Shown here: positions 42,600-55,001 of the stretch, piece after piece
Layout: each line of letters begins with the position of its first letter
How positions within the stretch are numbered: the first letter of the stretch is position 1
Source of the DNA: Blasia pusilla
Taxonomy: Eukaryota > Marchantiophyta > Marchantiopsida > Blasiales
NCBI GenBank assembly: GCA_050084515.1
Contig: CM114272.1
Coordinates: 25,420,001 to 25,484,000, forward strand
Direction: 5' to 3'
Length of the DNA stretch: 64,000 nucleotides
The notes under the pieces: generated by a model
What the model saw: the letters and a program-made list of their open reading frames with translations, nothing else
What the model was told of the DNA's origin: nothing
Databases searched by the model: none
Position numbers and translations under genes: made by a program

Positions 42600-44150
42600 C
42601 GTTTCTTGCCTATGGTTACACTTTCATAGAAATGGACAATATTATGTCAAAAACTTGATATTAAAACATTATTAAATTTCTTTTAAAATTGACATTATTA
42701 CTAAAGATTGTCCTTTCCTTTAGCAAATTGATTAAAATGACCTTGAAAATTGGTAATATAAACGGACCGGTTTACGTGTGTGATGGATTTGACGGCAAAT
42801 GAATACATCACGTGACCTTCGCACTTTGTCTCCTTATCCGAACCCGCTTATGCACATTGCACTCTGTCTCCTTATCCGATTTCCCTCGTGCGATGTATGC
42901 AAGTAAGCGCGAGGACAGACACTGAAAGTGAGATGGGTCGTCTCGGATCACCTTCTAGCGCGAGGGCGGATTTCCATAGTGGAGCTCTGAAAGCCGTGTC
43001 AGAGGGAGCTTCAATGGCAATCAGGGGGCTGCGGAAGCCGAGCTACATCCACAACGGCAGCCATGCCTGGGCTCAGCTCTGCCTCGACTGCGTAGGCTAG
43101 ACATTTACTGGCTGGCGGACCGGACCAAAGTTGAGGAAGGGGCGGAGTTGGATATGAAGATTCTGGGAACAATGGGCTCATTGCCAGGCTGCTCGCCGTT
43201 TTGTACCTCTCTCCTCCCATCATCGCGCCTTTGCGGGGCATTCTCCAGGGCTCCCCTCCTTCGACCCGCGCACAAACGGTGAGCGTGCGTGAAGAACAGT
43301 GGTTACTTGGGAAATAGTAATGGCAGCTGCGAGTCAATTCGTTCATCTTAGTTGTGGAAGTTTTTTTTCCTATCCGTCCTTCTCTAATAAGAAGAAAAAG
43401 AAGTAGTAGCATTGTCCTACTGATTTTGTGGTTTCAATTGGCTGAAGAAGTACTCCTGGGCACACTAGTTCATGAGGTGCACCAGTGAGCTGTCAACTCA
43501 TCCGTGAATTTCATGCTAGAGTTTGCCGGTCCACGAGTTGCCTGTTTCATGAATGGTTTCAGCTGCCAATCTGTGGGAGAGGTGCATCGGATGACTGAAT
43601 GGAATGGACTGGCTCTTTCTGTTCTGTGTGGAGCTTGTTGTCAGTGACCTTTCTGGAACTGGGCACAGGCTAGCAGGCACTCGTCTTTTAGGCGGCAGTT
43701 GCTCGTCTGTGCGATTTCAACGAACTACGGTAATTTCGCTTCGTCTATACTCTTTTTCAGTCGCAGAGGGGGTGCATAGTGAAAATTGGAGGTTTGACTT
43801 TTTCACAAGGCGAATGTTTCAATTTCAATGGCGTACGGCGCTGCCCAAATGGTTGAAGCCCAGTTCACTGGACTGAGCCCTTCAAACTTCCGCTATCCAC
43901 TCGGAATGAGTGGTGGGGAGCTTGAGATCTTGCCCTGCTCGCAATGCTTTAGTCAGTCTTATTGATTTCCTCCCAAGTGTCCAAGAAGATGGTCAGCTCT
44001 TCTACAGCTGAGTCCCCTACACAGAGTGAGCTTTGTAATTCTACGTGTTCAACACTCGTCGTAACGTCCTGAGCAATGTGGGCCAATTGCGTTGGGTAAT
44101 CTGCTGAAGCAATTCTCTCCAATCCCAGTCGAATTTCATCTGGGTGTTGG
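42600..44150. other. Upstream region of the NCL gene
   Basis: Frames at 42888-43100 and 43604-43876 have no family signature. Either could be a 5' exon or leader of the exchanger gene, whose first coding exon was not settled. Confidence 0.35.
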
Positions 44151-47100
44151 TTGCTCCATGTGATGCAGGAAGCTTCTTCTTCTTCCCCTTCTTCTATTAA
44201 ACGAGAACTGGGAGTGGTGGAGCAGACGCCTAGAGGGATCGAACTTCGGAGCTGTAGCTTGAAAGGGCAGAAACAGGATGATTCGTGTATCTCAGATTTG
44301 CAAGGAAAGCTATTAGGACTGGTTCCCACCGTGTTTACAAGCTCCACGGCCACGAATGTACAGAATGAATACTCGGCCTGCCATGTCTTGTGGTGGAAGA
44401 AACTTCGTCAAGATCTGGGCTTAGTTTGTCAGGATATCCTCGGATGTAGTGTTAGAAATGGGATCGGAAATGAGGGGCTGCGAAGTAATCTTGCCCCTCA
44501 GTTACTTCAAGTTTCTCTCATTTTCTCCCTGTTTCTGCTGGGTCCCTGGAATGAGTCCGCTGTTGCTCAGGCAATGCAGGAAAGCTTTGGCGGGATCAAT
44601 GTGGAGAACAGCAGGCAATTGCAGGACTGGCAGCGGACGTCACATTCTCCTCAAAACCTTCATTCTGACAAATTCAATGTCGGACAGGGCAAGTTGCCAT
44701 CATTGCTGGAGAATAAGGCAGGGCAACAGCAAGAGACAACTCTTGGAAATGAATACAATCTGAATGTACGGGAGCTGTTCGCCCTTGCTGGAGCTGATCC
44801 TCTTTGCACCGAGACATATGGGTTCTTACCATGCTCCAGCAGTGTAGGGGGCAATCTATCTTTGATTGTCATCTATGGGTACCTACTTCTTATTGCCGCA
44901 CAGTTAATCTCCAAGGGGAGTGAGCTGCTTCTTGAGGTATGCATACTTGGAACTCGTCCTGGTCGAAGTCTGCTTAGGTGTGTACTTGGGAAATATTTCC
45001 TAGGAGAAACAAAAATGAATTCACGAACCTAATTCTATTATACGAGTTTGGATGCTCAAAAGGGTCAATTGACTAATTGCTTAGAGCTTCGTTTGGGTAG
45101 ATAGAACGCTTGTGATGCTATCAGGAACTGTACTGATTATTATATTGTCGGCTGTGTGATCCTTGTGTGACTTTGATACAAATAGGTCATGAATCCAGGA
45201 CTGATTGGTGGACTTCTTCTACCCATCTTAGGTTCCTTGCCCGATGCTCTGTTAATTTTTGCTTCTGGATCGGGGGGCACGCTAGAGGAGGTACCTTCTA
45301 AAATTCCCTGGCTCAGATTGTTTGTCATCTCAGCTTCTTTGTCTCAGATTGTTCACCTTGCTCTGCATCAGTTCAACTCCAAGTCCTGTTTGCAACTTGA
45401 ATGTCAAAAGGGCAGGGTGATGAATGATGCATGACAGAAGCTAATTGATTATTTGTGACAACTGGAGGCAGGCCCAGAAGGAGGTAATGGTGGGTGTTGG
45501 AGTTCTTGCTGGATCAATTGTGATGCTACTCACCCTGGGCTGGGCTGGATCGCTTGTTGCTGGACGATGCGACTTGTCAGGACCTGAAGGCACTGCCAAG
45601 GATCGCACACTCACTCGATCTTTGGACTGGACAGGAACAGGTGTGACTACCGATGAGCAGACCAGGTAGCTTGACCCTTAGATGGTCCCAAGTTGGCATG
45701 TGTATATATATGCTGTCAAGAGTGATGAGACCAATATGCAATCATAGTAACCAGTTTAGAATCTTGAAATTACTGATTCACTCATGATTCTGGCTCATGT
45801 GATAGAAGTCACTAAAGTTCACAGGGACGTCTGTGCTTAGCTGGATGTTAATTAACTTGGATGAGCTGGTTGTTCCAGAGTTGGTGCCTGGATCATGATA
45901 TTTTCGACTATTCCATATATTTGTGTCCAAGTGCCACTGCTGGATGGACATCCCGCGGAAGGTCCTGGAGCAGCCCTTGTTGGTTGCACTGTTGCAGTGA
46001 TTGGTGCTGTCGCATATTGCATTTACCAAGTACTTCCACATTCCCTTCGGCGTCATTTATCCTCTTCTGACTCTATATTAACCACCATCTTTCTATTTCT
46101 CCTGAACTTCGCACAGGACAAATGTTTTCTTGGCTTGTCCAAGAGAAGAAGAAACTTTTGCCGACCTCCCCCACGTTCTCATCCTCATTTATACAAACCA
46201 TGTTGGAATCTGAATATAATCATGAAAATTTGTTTCCTCTCCATACCTTCTGACTGACCTCAAGTTTAGGTCTCTTTCTTCTGCAACTCGATGTAGCGCA
46301 TAGTCGATTTACTTCCTTTATGTTTCCCCTTTGCAGAGGACTGTCAATTGTTGCAAGGCACTAACACGGCCAGTTTACATGTGGACATGACAACAGATCG
46401 CATTTCCATGGCTTCAACAAAAGCGCATCGAAGAAGCACGCTTGCAATTCATGAGAACCCGTGCACTGCAAGGCGTAACATCCTTTTATAACAAACCTGC
46501 ACTGCGACCCTCTAAGCTTGTGCAGGTTGGTCTAGTAACGATTCTGTTGAATTGGAATTAAGAGCTCCTAATATGTATTGCTCCGTTTCTCCTTCTCTTC
46601 ATTGAGCACTTGCTGTCGTAGCCTTGCAATTGTAAGACCAGCGGGCTCTCTCAGCTGACCATTAGCGGTGATGGCTTTCTTGCCTATTCAGGAAAAGGCA
46701 TTTGGTCCATCACTGGACCGTCTGAAGGAACTTTTTGCTTCATTTGACATCAACAAAGATGGAAGGATTCAAAAGGAAGAACTTAAGGGTCTTCTCATCG
46801 GCCTAGATCTCGAAGAGGAAGGGTTGGTACCAAATGCCCTGTAGTGGATTTTAAGAGATGCTGAAAGGCTGCCGAGGTATTGGATAATGCTATATAGACT
46901 TTCTCCATCCTTGGTTTTTATTAGGTCAATCACATTGCTCTGAATTGTGAGGTATTCATGAGATCTTCTGTAATGTACACAGCAGTAGTCGTCGTCCTTT
47001 CTCATCACATAGGTATGCCTGTAATCACAATCTCAAGACATACATACAGCTCCATCAAATATTAAAACGATGGCTGTGGGCTGTGCAGCTCTATCCCTCC

Positions 47101-48713
47101 CAAAGATCAGGTAGATTTGTGGTTGCAAGAATTTGATGTAAATCTTGACGGTACACTATCTGAAAACGAGTTCTTAACGGGGATCACCAAATGGGCCAAC
47201 CGGATCTCCCGTGAAAACTGGTCGCGAAAGATTCAAAAATTGGAAACCTCCTTCCTTGGGGCTAATGATCCAAATTTCTGGGCTGCTCAGTCATCTGAGG
47301 CCAAAAAGGTACCTCCTTTTCTTTTCCACTGATTATGTACAATGGCTTCTTGTGTTCAGATCCACTTGTTTTTATTTCTCTGGTTAAGAAAGAATCTTCA
47401 TTAATTTGTACTGTAAGTTGAAGGTAGACATTTTATAGGCAAACTCATATTGAGTTTTTCCCATTGTGGAACTCAGGTACTAGAGCTACTTGAGAGAGAG
47501 GTTGCTGGTGACGATGGCGAGGAGGAGGAGAAAGTAGACATCTTAGAAGCAAATTCGATAAAACAGAGAGCAGCTGTGTATCTTTTAGCTGGTGCAACAT
47601 TGGCTGCAGTATTTGCTGATCCCTTGGTTGATTCCATAGGAGGATTTTCCGAGAGTTCGGGTATACCGCCCTTCTTTGTAGCTTTTGTTGTCACTCCATT
47701 CGCTTCAAATGCAAGTGAGCTTTTCTCCAGCATCCTGTTTGCGAAGATGCAGCGCAAAAAGAACATATCTCTCACCTTCTCCCAACTTTATGGCGCTGTG
47801 ACAATGAACAATACTCTGTGAGAGCCTCACCATCTTCCTCCTCTTCAAAGGGCTTTGATTGAAAGAGATATAGTGGGGTTTAGTTATGTCTACAATTGTT
47901 ATAGTTGCTGGAGTCTGAAGAGTATCGGAATATGAAATACTTCGTCTGGAGTGTATGAACACTTCTTCTCATTTATCGTTTTTGTTAGATTGTGCAGTTT
48001 CATTGCATATATCCTCCCTTTCTCAGGAAGTGTTCGGTTCGAGTAGGTTTATGGACAATTGAGACCCTTAGAGATTTGAATTCGAATGGCGCCCATGAGC
48101 ATTGTTCAAAGACTAATGTGGAGACTTTGTTGACACTCCAGGTGCCTTGGTCTCTTTTTAGGAGTGGTATACACGAGAGGACTCAACTGGGACTTTTCTA
48201 GTGAGGTAAGTCTGATTGATACCTAGGGCTACTGGGGCTAGGGTTATGGATGCTTTTCTCCTGCAATCTTATGGATATGTTGTCATGGAACACTTGCGGA
48301 CCCTCGTTTTCAAGTTATGGATGCTTGGCTTATGTCTGACCAACATGTGAACAGCCAAGGATCTTCATGAATCTATTTGATTGCAAATGCTTGAAGAGCC
48401 TCAGATTGTGAACTTTTGAGAAGTAATGGTCTTGCGTCATAGCTTGTTTCGAAGTGGCTCAACGTCTAGTTTGGCTTCTTCACCTAACATTGTGTTACAT
48501 TTTCTTCATGGGAGAGCAAAATGCAAGTGGTCGAATGATGCAAGCCTTTGTGTTGTGCAGGTTACAGTCATCCTACTTTCCATCTTGACAATGGGAGCCG
48601 TTGGTGGATCAAGGACAACATTTCCGCTATGGCTCTCAATCCCAGCGTTTGCGGTATACCCCTTGTGCATAGCTACAGTAGCTATTCTCGACAATGTTCT
48701 TGGGTGGCATTGA
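44151..48713 (+). CDS. NCL-type Na+/Ca2+ exchanger-like protein with EF hands; in-frame TAG
   Basis: Plant NCL proteins are membrane cation/calcium exchangers with EF hands. Exons join in phase as ?-44936, 45186-45290, 45472-45665, 45879-46029, 46397-46525, 46692-46876, 47089-47308, 47477-47817, 48142-48205, 48561-48713. Alpha-repeat 1 reads GSELLLE + VMNPGLIGGLLLPILGSLPDALL. The EF loops are DINKDGRIQKEE and DVNLDGTLSENE, both canonical. Alpha-repeat 2 reads PFASNASELFSSILFA, then YGAVTMNNTL + CLGLFLGVVYTRGLNW. The protein ends NVLGWH. N-terminal LLQVSLIFSLFLL could be a signal peptide. No ATG lies close before it in this frame, so the start at 44151 is provisional and a 5' exon is possible. 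TAG at 46842-46844 interrupts the exon between the EF hands although splicing on both sides stays in phase. The allele may be null, or the base may be a sequencing error. Confidence 0.8.
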
Positions 48714-50560
48714 GTTTTGTATAAGCAAAACAGAGAACTGCAATCTTGAACTGTCGTAGAAAGAGCCACTCTTAAGCTAGCTAGTGAGTTGTACAATTTT
48801 CTTGTCAAGATATTACAAACCTGAAAGTGCATATTAGATCCATCACTAATGCCCATAAACTATTCCAGATTTTCTGAAATGCTATGTATGGCTTAATGGT
48901 CCAAAACACCTGTACCCAATGAGTAGACACAAAGCCTTAGGTGTTGCGCTGGTTGTTTAGGTTCCACTCAAGTTTTTGTGTCTCTTTTGGCTCTAAGCAA
49001 TCCATCTTCCTGTTCAATGTGTTTTTCTATTTTTCTTTCCGACACAAGAGGTCGTGGGTGCAAGTTTTGTAAGTTACATATCATATGAATTTGTTGTGGA
49101 TCACTTGCACATGCATTGTGTTTCTCATGATCGATTAGATGAGGTTGTGTTTCTCATGATCTATTAGACCTAGGTAGAGGAAGCCGTGCTTCACCTCCCT
49201 CAATATGTTGTGTCAACTTATTTTAGATAAGACTTTGGAATCTCCGCCCATTTCTACTAAACAGGACGTGGCTTGTGGCATCCAGGGTAAAATTAATATT
49301 TTATTTTTCATCCTATACTTATATTTACTCACCCTGATTCCAAATTTAATGTTTTTCTATATTTTAAAAATTATCTCTAATATTGCAAACCGGGTAATCT
49401 AACAAGGCTCCCGTGGTGGTGAGTGGGTTGGATACCATTAGTGTTAATAAGATTTACCAGCTCTCCAATTGTTTTACCATAAAGATAGTTTATCTTCATG
49501 GTCGAAATTCACTTAGGTACCTTAGCTCTCCAATAAGCCACTAAGGTGAACTGTTGTAACAATATTTCCACTCAGGACATGAGCAGATATGCAAATTGGC
49601 ACATGCCACTTCCATGAAAATTTAATAAGTTTTCTAGTTTTACGAAGGGATCCACCTAAGACCTGGTCTACAAAGTAAGAGAATTTATTCTTCAGTCTTG
49701 TATCCTAAAGGCGTTGAGCTAGCCGGTCAAAATAAGAAATTTCCTCTTTTTTTTTCGAAAATATCAAGAAATCAGGTTCTCCTTCGTGAGTAGTGTCCAA
49801 AAACCTGCTTACACTACATACTGCTTCCAGCTTAAAAACATCAATTAAGCATCGATTTCTTACGAGAGAAGCTCTCGAGACCTAGGTAGATGTCCGATCT
49901 TTCGTGTTCCGAGGATATGGGTGCTACTTATGAGGGATGAGTGGGAATTTGAGCGCATGCTATTCCTCATACACGATTACTAAAACCCCTTGCGGGCGGG
50001 TGAACCGTCATAATCCTGACAAACCTAAGTTCTAAGAAGAGCCTTGTCCACAAAGACAAATTCAGAACTTTTTGGCAGAATTTTAAATATGAAAATCTAG
50101 ATTTCATTTAAGGCTAAGGATAAGTTAGGAAAAGGGTGATGACGTCAATATTCCAAAAGGATAGACTAAATTTAAGCTATGTATGACTATCATCGATAGA
50201 GGTTGTAGGTACAAAAATAGCAAGGTCTCAATAAAAAGTGGGGGATGGCAAACCCGTCCGGAATAAAAAAAAAAGGGGGGACTCAAAGAGTTGAGTGGGT
50301 AAAGGCCATAATCGACCCCCATAAGGAATAAGCATACGCTAGTTAGAATGTTCTCTCTCTCTCTCTCTCTAAGATCTTAATGGCTTACCTATTCCTCTCT
50401 CTTTGTGATTTGTAGTTTACCAATCATTTATGTTATAAGGTGTATATTTCGTGCCGCATTATATGAAATGAAGGACTGATGACTCATCATCACGCATTTG
50501 AGGTAATAAATCGTTTTTTCTAAGATATTATGGAGTGGTTTCTAACGATATGAGGCAATT
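48714..50560. other. Intergenic, no recognised genes
   Basis: Short frames only. A (CT)n microsatellite lies at about 50351-50370. The 5' end of the Helitron remnant may lie in the right part but could not be placed. Confidence 0.4.
50351..50370 (+). repeat. (CT)n microsatellite
   Basis: About ten uninterrupted CT units. Confidence 0.9.
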
Positions 50561-51776
50561 ATCATTTGGCGGAAAACTCATGATATTTTGGTGGTGACTT
50601 TTATCAAGTATTGTCTATTGTTCGTCATGGAGATCGTCCACAAATCATCCAAGCCACTATAAAGAGGTCATCTTTATGGTTTAATGTAAAGATTATGAAG
50701 TTGAGAACAAACATGCAAGTGCAAAGGTTGGAGGGTCATTTACATGCTCAACAACAAACTTTTGCTAATTGGTTATTGGAGGTGGAAGAGGATTGTCTAC
50801 CTTTGTACCCTCATTTAGGAGACGACTTTACACAATTACCATGTGAAATGGTTATTGATAGTAATAAGATATGCGATCTTATCAATCTTGTTTATGAAAT
50901 TCTTGTTCCTGATTCCATGGCATTGATTTTTTGAGACATACAACTATTTTAAAACAAAGAAATAGAGATATTGATGATAGAAATGCTCATGTCATGTCTC
51001 GATTTCGTGGGGAGGTAATAATCGTTTCTCATTCTTTATGTAAAATTAATAAGTTTTTCAGATCGTGGATTGGATGTGTATAATAAATTCTTTTTACTAA
51101 TGTAAAGCATATTATTGTGTACAGGAGCGCATTTACCTTAGTGTTGACTCTATTCCGAATGAGGGCATGGGTCATACATATATCTTACCAAGTTCTTGAC
51201 CACATGTTTGCCTTCTAGACTACCTTCACATCGTTTGTGTTTGAAGATTGATGCACTGATTATGCTCTTTACGAAACATGAATGGATCAAAGGGACAAAC
51301 AAACGGGACCATGTTGATGATTCGTGGTTTATGTAACATTTGATAGATGCAAAATAATTACAAGGCAAAATATTGAGATCGAGTCTTTATTCCACAAATC
51401 CGGTTGATCGCATTTGACTATGGTTTGTCTTTTGACTTAGGTAGTCTTCAATTTCCTATTGTGTAACTTTTGCTATGATTGTTAATAATTCTCAATGTCA
51501 AACTCTACAAAAAGTCAGAATTTATTTGCCTATTCTTGTATTCTCACATGGTCAATTGTACGTAACATTATCTAGGGTAGTAAAAAAAAAGTTCTATCCC
51601 CATTAAAATTGGAAACGATGCACATTCAAATAATGATATATGACCCTCTAACTACACGTGAAATGTAGTATATAAAATATCATTGGATGAAATAAGAATT
51701 ATAAATTTAACTTAAAAAAATTTACTATTTCATGTGATTGGTTTTATACATGTGCATTGCACCGACACCTTACTAG
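50560..51776 (+). mobile_element. Helitron remnant: helicase C-terminal part and 3' end
   Basis: Coding pieces match the PIF1-like helicase of Helitrons. GGDFYQVLSIVRHG, IIQATIKRSSLW and MKLRTNMQVQRLE come first (about 50590-50730). Frameshifted pieces FLRHTTILKQRNRDIDDRNAHVMSRF (about 50925-51010) and YLSVDSIPNEGMG follow. Last are FAMIVNNSQCQTLQKVRIYLPILVFSHGQLYVTLSRV segments near 51465-51580. The 3' terminus is typical: GTGC (51752-51755) and GCAC (51759-51762) form a short hairpin, then ten bases, then CTAG (51773-51776), followed by T as expected for insertion between A and T. The walker motifs and replication-initiator part are absent, so the copy is truncated. Confidence 0.8.
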
Positions 51777-51779
51777 TTT

Positions 51780-52704
51780 CATAGGATGTGTGATATGGGA
51801 AATGCCCCGACAACCCTAAACGTGCATTTCCCATCAATCTACTATAAGCTTGTGAGGAGACACGCTCTTATCATGGCCCAACCTAAACTCCGGAGGACAA
51901 GCCAATGTTGTCGTCCGAGTGACATGCCCTCTTGAGATCGATAATCTATGTAATGTGTTTTTGAGTCTATACAATTAAAAGAGGATGGGGTTTGATGAAT
52001 TCTTCTATTTCTATCGACAACTTAATTTTTTCCTCTTCCGGTGTTCACACAAATCATTTTTATTTTTTTAAATAGAAATTTAAAATCATAAACTTCATCA
52101 TTATGTGAATATGTATTTTGACGGGAGGATTGAGTTCGTTGATGTCCACGCTTGCTCCATAACACGTGTCCCTAAATATACGTTTCGATACGATTATGAC
52201 GTCGAAACTATCTAAAGTAACAAAAAGGGAGCGGGCACCTTATTAGTGCGTTCGAACGAAGGAGTGTGAGTGGAGCGACTGAGAGGGGAGGAGAGGGGAA
52301 GGAACAAAAGGTCCCTTCGGTTTCATTTGAACTGCCGTTGGGGAGTTCGTGTCTCGCCCGTTCTTCCTCCGCTGAGATGAGTCTGGTCGCTTTCGTCTGG
52401 AGCGGGAGGGGAAGGAGGAAATTGGGATTTGGGAATCCGCACCAGAGAGAGAGTGTGAGAGGCTATTCATGTGCTCGCGGGCTCGTTGAGCGGTGGTGCG
52501 TCTGGGAATAGAACCGATGGCGTCGCGGGATCTCGTCGCACGCTCGGGGTGCGTCACGGGACGCCGCCGTTGTGTTCTTTGCTGAGAGCGATGGAGATTG
52601 AGATGTGACGGAGTGATTTGTTCGTCTTCGAGGAAACACTCAGAGATTCAGTTCTTTGTGACAGAGGGATTGCGTCCCTTGCACGCACAGAGAGAGAGAG
52701 AGTG
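51780..52704. other. Intergenic and 5' leader of the CCCH gene
   Basis: No recognised gene. The last ~450 bp are GC-richer and contain gagaga runs, as is common in plant promoters and leaders. A TATA box or transcription start could not be fixed. Confidence 0.4.
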
Positions 52705-55001
52705 ATGGATACAACAGCCGCAGCGGAGTTGGGAGGAGGAGTGGTGGAAGGGGGAGTGGGGTATTGGGATGGTGCTGGGGTGGGAGGAGACGCGGAGGGG
52801 TGGGCGGAGAAAGGGTCAGGAGAGGTGGCGGGGCAGGGTGGAGGAGGAGGAGGAGTTGGATGGGGAAGAGGAGGGAGCCATGGAAGAGGGAGTCGGCCAC
52901 CTGGTGCTTCCGATATCGAGCCTCCGCCCAAGAGGATGCGAAACATGGGAGGAGAAGGAACGCCTCATGGATCTGGATCCGGCAATTACAACAACTACGG
53001 GCCAGGGCAAAATGCGGGGCATGGTGGGGGAAATGCCGGGGGTGCTTATGGTTCAGGTTCCGGAGGCAGCCCTGGCTTGAAGGGTAATTTCGCATCTGGA
53101 AGCTCCGGGTATGGACCAGGAGGATTAGGGCCCCCCCCAGGAACCCCAAGTGGAGATTCCGCGGCAGGTGGGTCTGGTCAGGGGGGCATGTCGAGGGGAA
53201 GAGGAATGGGAAGTATTTTCTATAAGACGAAGCTCTGCAGCCGATTCAGAAACGGCAATTGCCCTTACAACACCAATTGCAATTTCGCTCATGGTATGGA
53301 AGAGCTTCGCAAGCCTCCCCCTGGTTGGGAGGATGTCGTCGCTGCTCAAGAAAATGGTGCTGGTACTGCCTCTGCCTCTACCTCTGCCCCTGCCCCTGCC
53401 CCTGCCCCTGCGGCTGCGGCCGCGGCTACGGCTGCGGCTGCGGCTCCTCTCAGCCAAGCTCCGGGTCAGGTCTCCAATGGAGGAGGAGGAGGAGGTGAAA
53501 GAGGAGGAGGTGGTGGGAATGCTGCAGGAAGTAGTCGAGGTGATGGAGGTGCTGGAGGAGGTGGTGGTCGTGGTGAAGGAGGTGGAAACGTCTCCGACAT
53601 GCAAAGATTTCACAAAACTCGGCCCTGTAAGAAATACTTGAGTGAACTGGGATGTCCATATGGCGACAGATGTAATTTCCTTCATGATGAACAAAGTCCA
53701 CAACTGAAAGCGGCTAGAGAAAGTGTTGTAGTCACCGTAACGACTAATTCTGGTGCTTCAGGGAGTGTCGCTGGTGCTGCTGCTGGTAGTTCCGGTGGGG
53801 GAGGAGCTGGAACGACCAATCAACGGCCTCCCAACTGGAAAACCCGTCTATGCAACAAGTGGGAGACTACTGGAAACTGTCCATTTGGTGAGAAATGCCA
53901 TTTTGCTCACGGTACTGCAGGTGAGTTCTTTCTTTACCATGGAAGTGCTGGATCATGCTTTGTGTAGTCGATTTCTGCCACTGTCACCAATCGATTAATT
54001 AGTTAGTAAGGCGAGGTGGGTCTGGATACATATAAAGCTGTAATGTTTCCTCTTTCGCATTAATCAGTGGAATGAGTTTCTTTCTTACCCTACAGTTCGT
54101 GACTGAGAACTGGTGGCTGGTTTTGGAAGGGTGTCGGCAGTTTTCTTGTCCCAAACCTACTAGCAGTGAAGAAACAGAACTGGTGGTAGCATAGATTTTG
54201 TAGCTCTCTGCAAGTTCATTTTGGTCTGTCCGAGTTTAGCATTTCTGTCAAAACGGTTGGTGCTTCCCCTGAGAATGTTGGTAGTGGAGACATGTTTCTT
54301 ATTGAGTGTACATGCCTGGTAATGGTCTGGGCAGCTAACCTACTCTGTGGTTGGCTCATTGCTTTGCAGAGTTGCAAAGGTATGGTGGGGGCCCAGTTGA
54401 TCCTTCCAGTTCTGATGGTGCGGGAGGTCAAATGGATCCCAAATTCAGAATGAGTGCTTCTGGTAGCCAATTTGCAGATGGGGACGAAGGTTTTCTACCA
54501 TCACTTGGTGAAGGTTATGCTCAAGTGCCCAACGCCAGACAGCCAAGCAATTTATATGTGCAGCAAAATCTTAAGTCCAATCAAGGTTCTGGGACAGGTT
54601 TTAAGTCAACGGGAAACTGGAAGGGACCCACAGATGGCATATCTACAATATATGGAGACTGGGTGGAAGAGGAAGAGTGGGAAAACCCAGGTGGCCTAGT
54701 TGTGAAGGATTCCCAGCGGCTCGGCCAAGTCAGTCAGAAGGGAGTTGAGTATTCACCCAATGAACCTAGTCTACCTAGAGAAAAGGCAGGTCCGATTGCT
54801 GCCTTTGGTAGATACAGCAACGGGCAAGATATGTCAGGTCAAAGACCTAGTCTAAATCAAGGCCATGGGTTTCAGAATGCCGGAAGAAGTGCCCGGGTTT
54901 ATGCTCAAGAGATGCAAGGGGTGGATGTGGGCTCTGCTGCGCAGGAACGGGGTCCTGAAACAAAGTACAATGGGACTCAGGGTTGGGGTAACGAGCTGTA
55001 A
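52705..55001 (+). CDS. Triple CCCH zinc finger protein
   Basis: Predicted RNA-binding (or DNA-binding) regulator of 615 residues. Exon 1 is 52705-53920 and exon 2 is 54370-55001; the gcag|gtgagt donor and tttgcag acceptor join in phase. The start is the ATG giving MDTTAAAELGGG, because the upstream frame lacks another ATG. Three fingers are visible: C178-x7-C-x5-C-x3-H196 (CSRFRNGNCPYNTNCNFAH), C308-x8-C-x5-C-x3-H327 (CKKYLSELGCPYGDRCNFLH) and C383-x8-C-x5-C-x3-H402 (CNKWETTGNCPFGEKCHFAH). The phrase GMEELRKPPPGWEDVVA after finger 1 is shared with the plant subgroup that includes Arabidopsis AtC3H12-like proteins. Gly-rich and Ala/Pro-rich spacers separate the fingers. The end is provisional: ct|gtaagt at 54997 is a good donor, so further exons are possible. 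Confidence 0.88.

Noticed and set aside
52554-53703. Antisense frames (130-192 codons) across the CCCH gene
   Set aside because: They mirror the Gly/Ala-rich coding strand and have low-complexity Pro/Ser composition; the plus strand has three clear CCCH fingers.
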